A DNA stretch of 64,000 nucleotides, from NCBI RefSeq assembly GCF_900107235.1, contig NZ_FNPF01000001.1, positions 310,001 to 374,000 of the forward strand, written 5' to 3'. The notes under the pieces are model-generated. The model was given only the letters and a program-made list of their open reading frames with translations, did not search any database and was not told the origin of the DNA. The DNA comes from Citreimonas salinaria. Lineage in GTDB: Bacteria; Pseudomonadota; Alphaproteobacteria; Rhodobacterales; Rhodobacteraceae. Position 1 is the first letter of the stretch, and each line of letters starts with the position of its first letter. A program made the position numbers and the translations under genes. This document shows positions 63,449 to 64,000 of this stretch, piece after piece.

Positions 63449-64000
63449 GTGGCCGAACAGCGACCGATCCCCGTGCTGCTGCTGGGCGCGACCGGCAAGG
63501 TCGGGCGCATGCTGCGCCACCCGGCCTGCGCCGAGGCGCTTTCCGGCATCGAATTGATCCCCGTGGGACGGCGCGGCGCCACGATCCGCTGGGCGCCCGG
63601 CGACGATCCGGCGGCGTTGCCGCGGGCCGAGTGCGTGCTGGCGCTGTGGGGCGTCACGGCGGGCGATCGGCTGGAGGACAACACCGCGCTGGCGCTGCAA
63701 GCCGCTGCGGTGGCGCGCGCTGTCGGGGCGCGGCGGGTGCTGCATGCCTCGACCGCGGCGGTCTATGCGCCGGCGGCGGCGCCCCATCCCGAAGGCGATC
63801 CGATGGCGCCCGCCGGTGCGTACGGCGCCGCCAAGGCCGCGATGGAGGGCGCGCTGCTGCGCCGTGTCGGGGGCGGGGTCGAGCATGTGCGGCTGCGGAT
63901 CGGCAACGTGGCCGGCGCCGACAGCCTGTTCGCCAGCCTGAGCCGGGGCGGCGCGGTCACGCTGGACCGGTTCGCGGACGGGCAGGGACCCGTGCGCAGC
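63449..64000 (+). CDS. NAD(P)-dependent epimerase/dehydratase family protein (3' end cut)
   Basis: 184 codons open to the window end, starting with GTG (MAEQRPIPVLLLGATGKVGRM). Rossmann motif LLGATGKVGRM, RVLHASTAAVY and the catalytic-type YGAAKAAMEG identify an extended short-chain dehydrogenase, such as nucleotide-sugar epimerases. Divergent from the Wza-type gene with 99 bp between starts, so a sugar-nucleotide role in polysaccharide synthesis is likely by context. C-terminal substrate domain lies outside the window. Confidence 0.85.
   Translation, partial: MAEQRPIPVLLLGATGKVGRMLRHPACAEALSGIELIPVGRRGATIRWAPGDDPAALPRAECVLALWGVTAGDRLEDNTALALQAAAVARAVGARRVLHASTAAVYAPAAAPHPEGDPMAPAGAYGAAKAAMEGALLRRVGGGVEHVRLRIGNVAGADSLFASLSRGGAVTLDRFADGQGPVRS

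Overview
The window looks like chromosomal DNA of a high-GC alphaproteobacterium, most likely family Rhodobacteraceae (Roseobacter group). The reasons are the gene complement and order: rho-mnmE-mnmG-rsmG-parA-parB facing away from maf-aroE-coaE-dnaQ, the pair fxsA/secB beside Tim44-like/mltA/smr, addBA-trxA-hslVU, a NaChBac-type sodium channel, and many ATGA stop/start overlaps. I saw no rRNA, tRNA, insertion sequence, prophage or CRISPR. The assignment is by family recognition and gene order; no database was searched.

Layout. 0-7.6 kb: 3' part of addB, then addA (double-strand-break repair), trxA and the hslVU protease. 7.6-14.5 kb: a dispersed palindromic repeat and a terminator, then a leftward peptide ABC transporter operon with a proline iminopeptidase upstream. 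14.5-21.6 kb: ubiG, an anchored cytochrome c, grxC, comF, an NDUFAF5-like protein without a visible SAM motif, hemH and envelope genes (two L,D-transpeptidases, a CAP lipoprotein). 21.6-30.2 kb: a compact leftward run hslO, CoA-type NUDIX, cca, a pair of half-size ABC exporters (the upstream one frameshifted), an RNA methyltransferase and a voltage-gated sodium channel. 30.2-47 kb: a NUDIX gene with a probable nonsense mutation, a PP2C-type response regulator facing an Hpt protein, then housekeeping genes (ilvA, argG, msrA, a ribokinase-like gene, maeB, mutS, grpE-hrcA, rph-rdgB-hemW).

47-57 kb is the most structured part. The leftward operon rho-mnmE-mnmG-rsmG-parA-parB and the rightward operon maf-aroE-coaE-dnaQ diverge from about 540 bp of non-coding DNA that carries a perfect DnaA box, other good DnaA boxes and AT-rich tracts. 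Two perfect parS palindromes and one near-perfect one lie inside rsmG, mnmG and coaE, on both sides of it. I read this as the chromosomal replication origin (oriC) with its ParABS partition locus. 57-64 kb: secB, fxsA, a Tim44-domain protein, mltA, smr, idi, the second copy of the dispersed repeat, a periplasmic cytochrome c, and the start of a probable exopolysaccharide locus (Wza-type lipoprotein, and an SDR epimerase cut by the window end).

Most of the content is ordinary housekeeping. The points that stand out are the oriC/parS architecture, a parS overlapping the mnmG start codon, two apparently broken genes within 4 kb, a 78-bp dispersed repeat with a covarying palindrome, and the NDUFAF5-like protein lacking the glycine-rich SAM motif.
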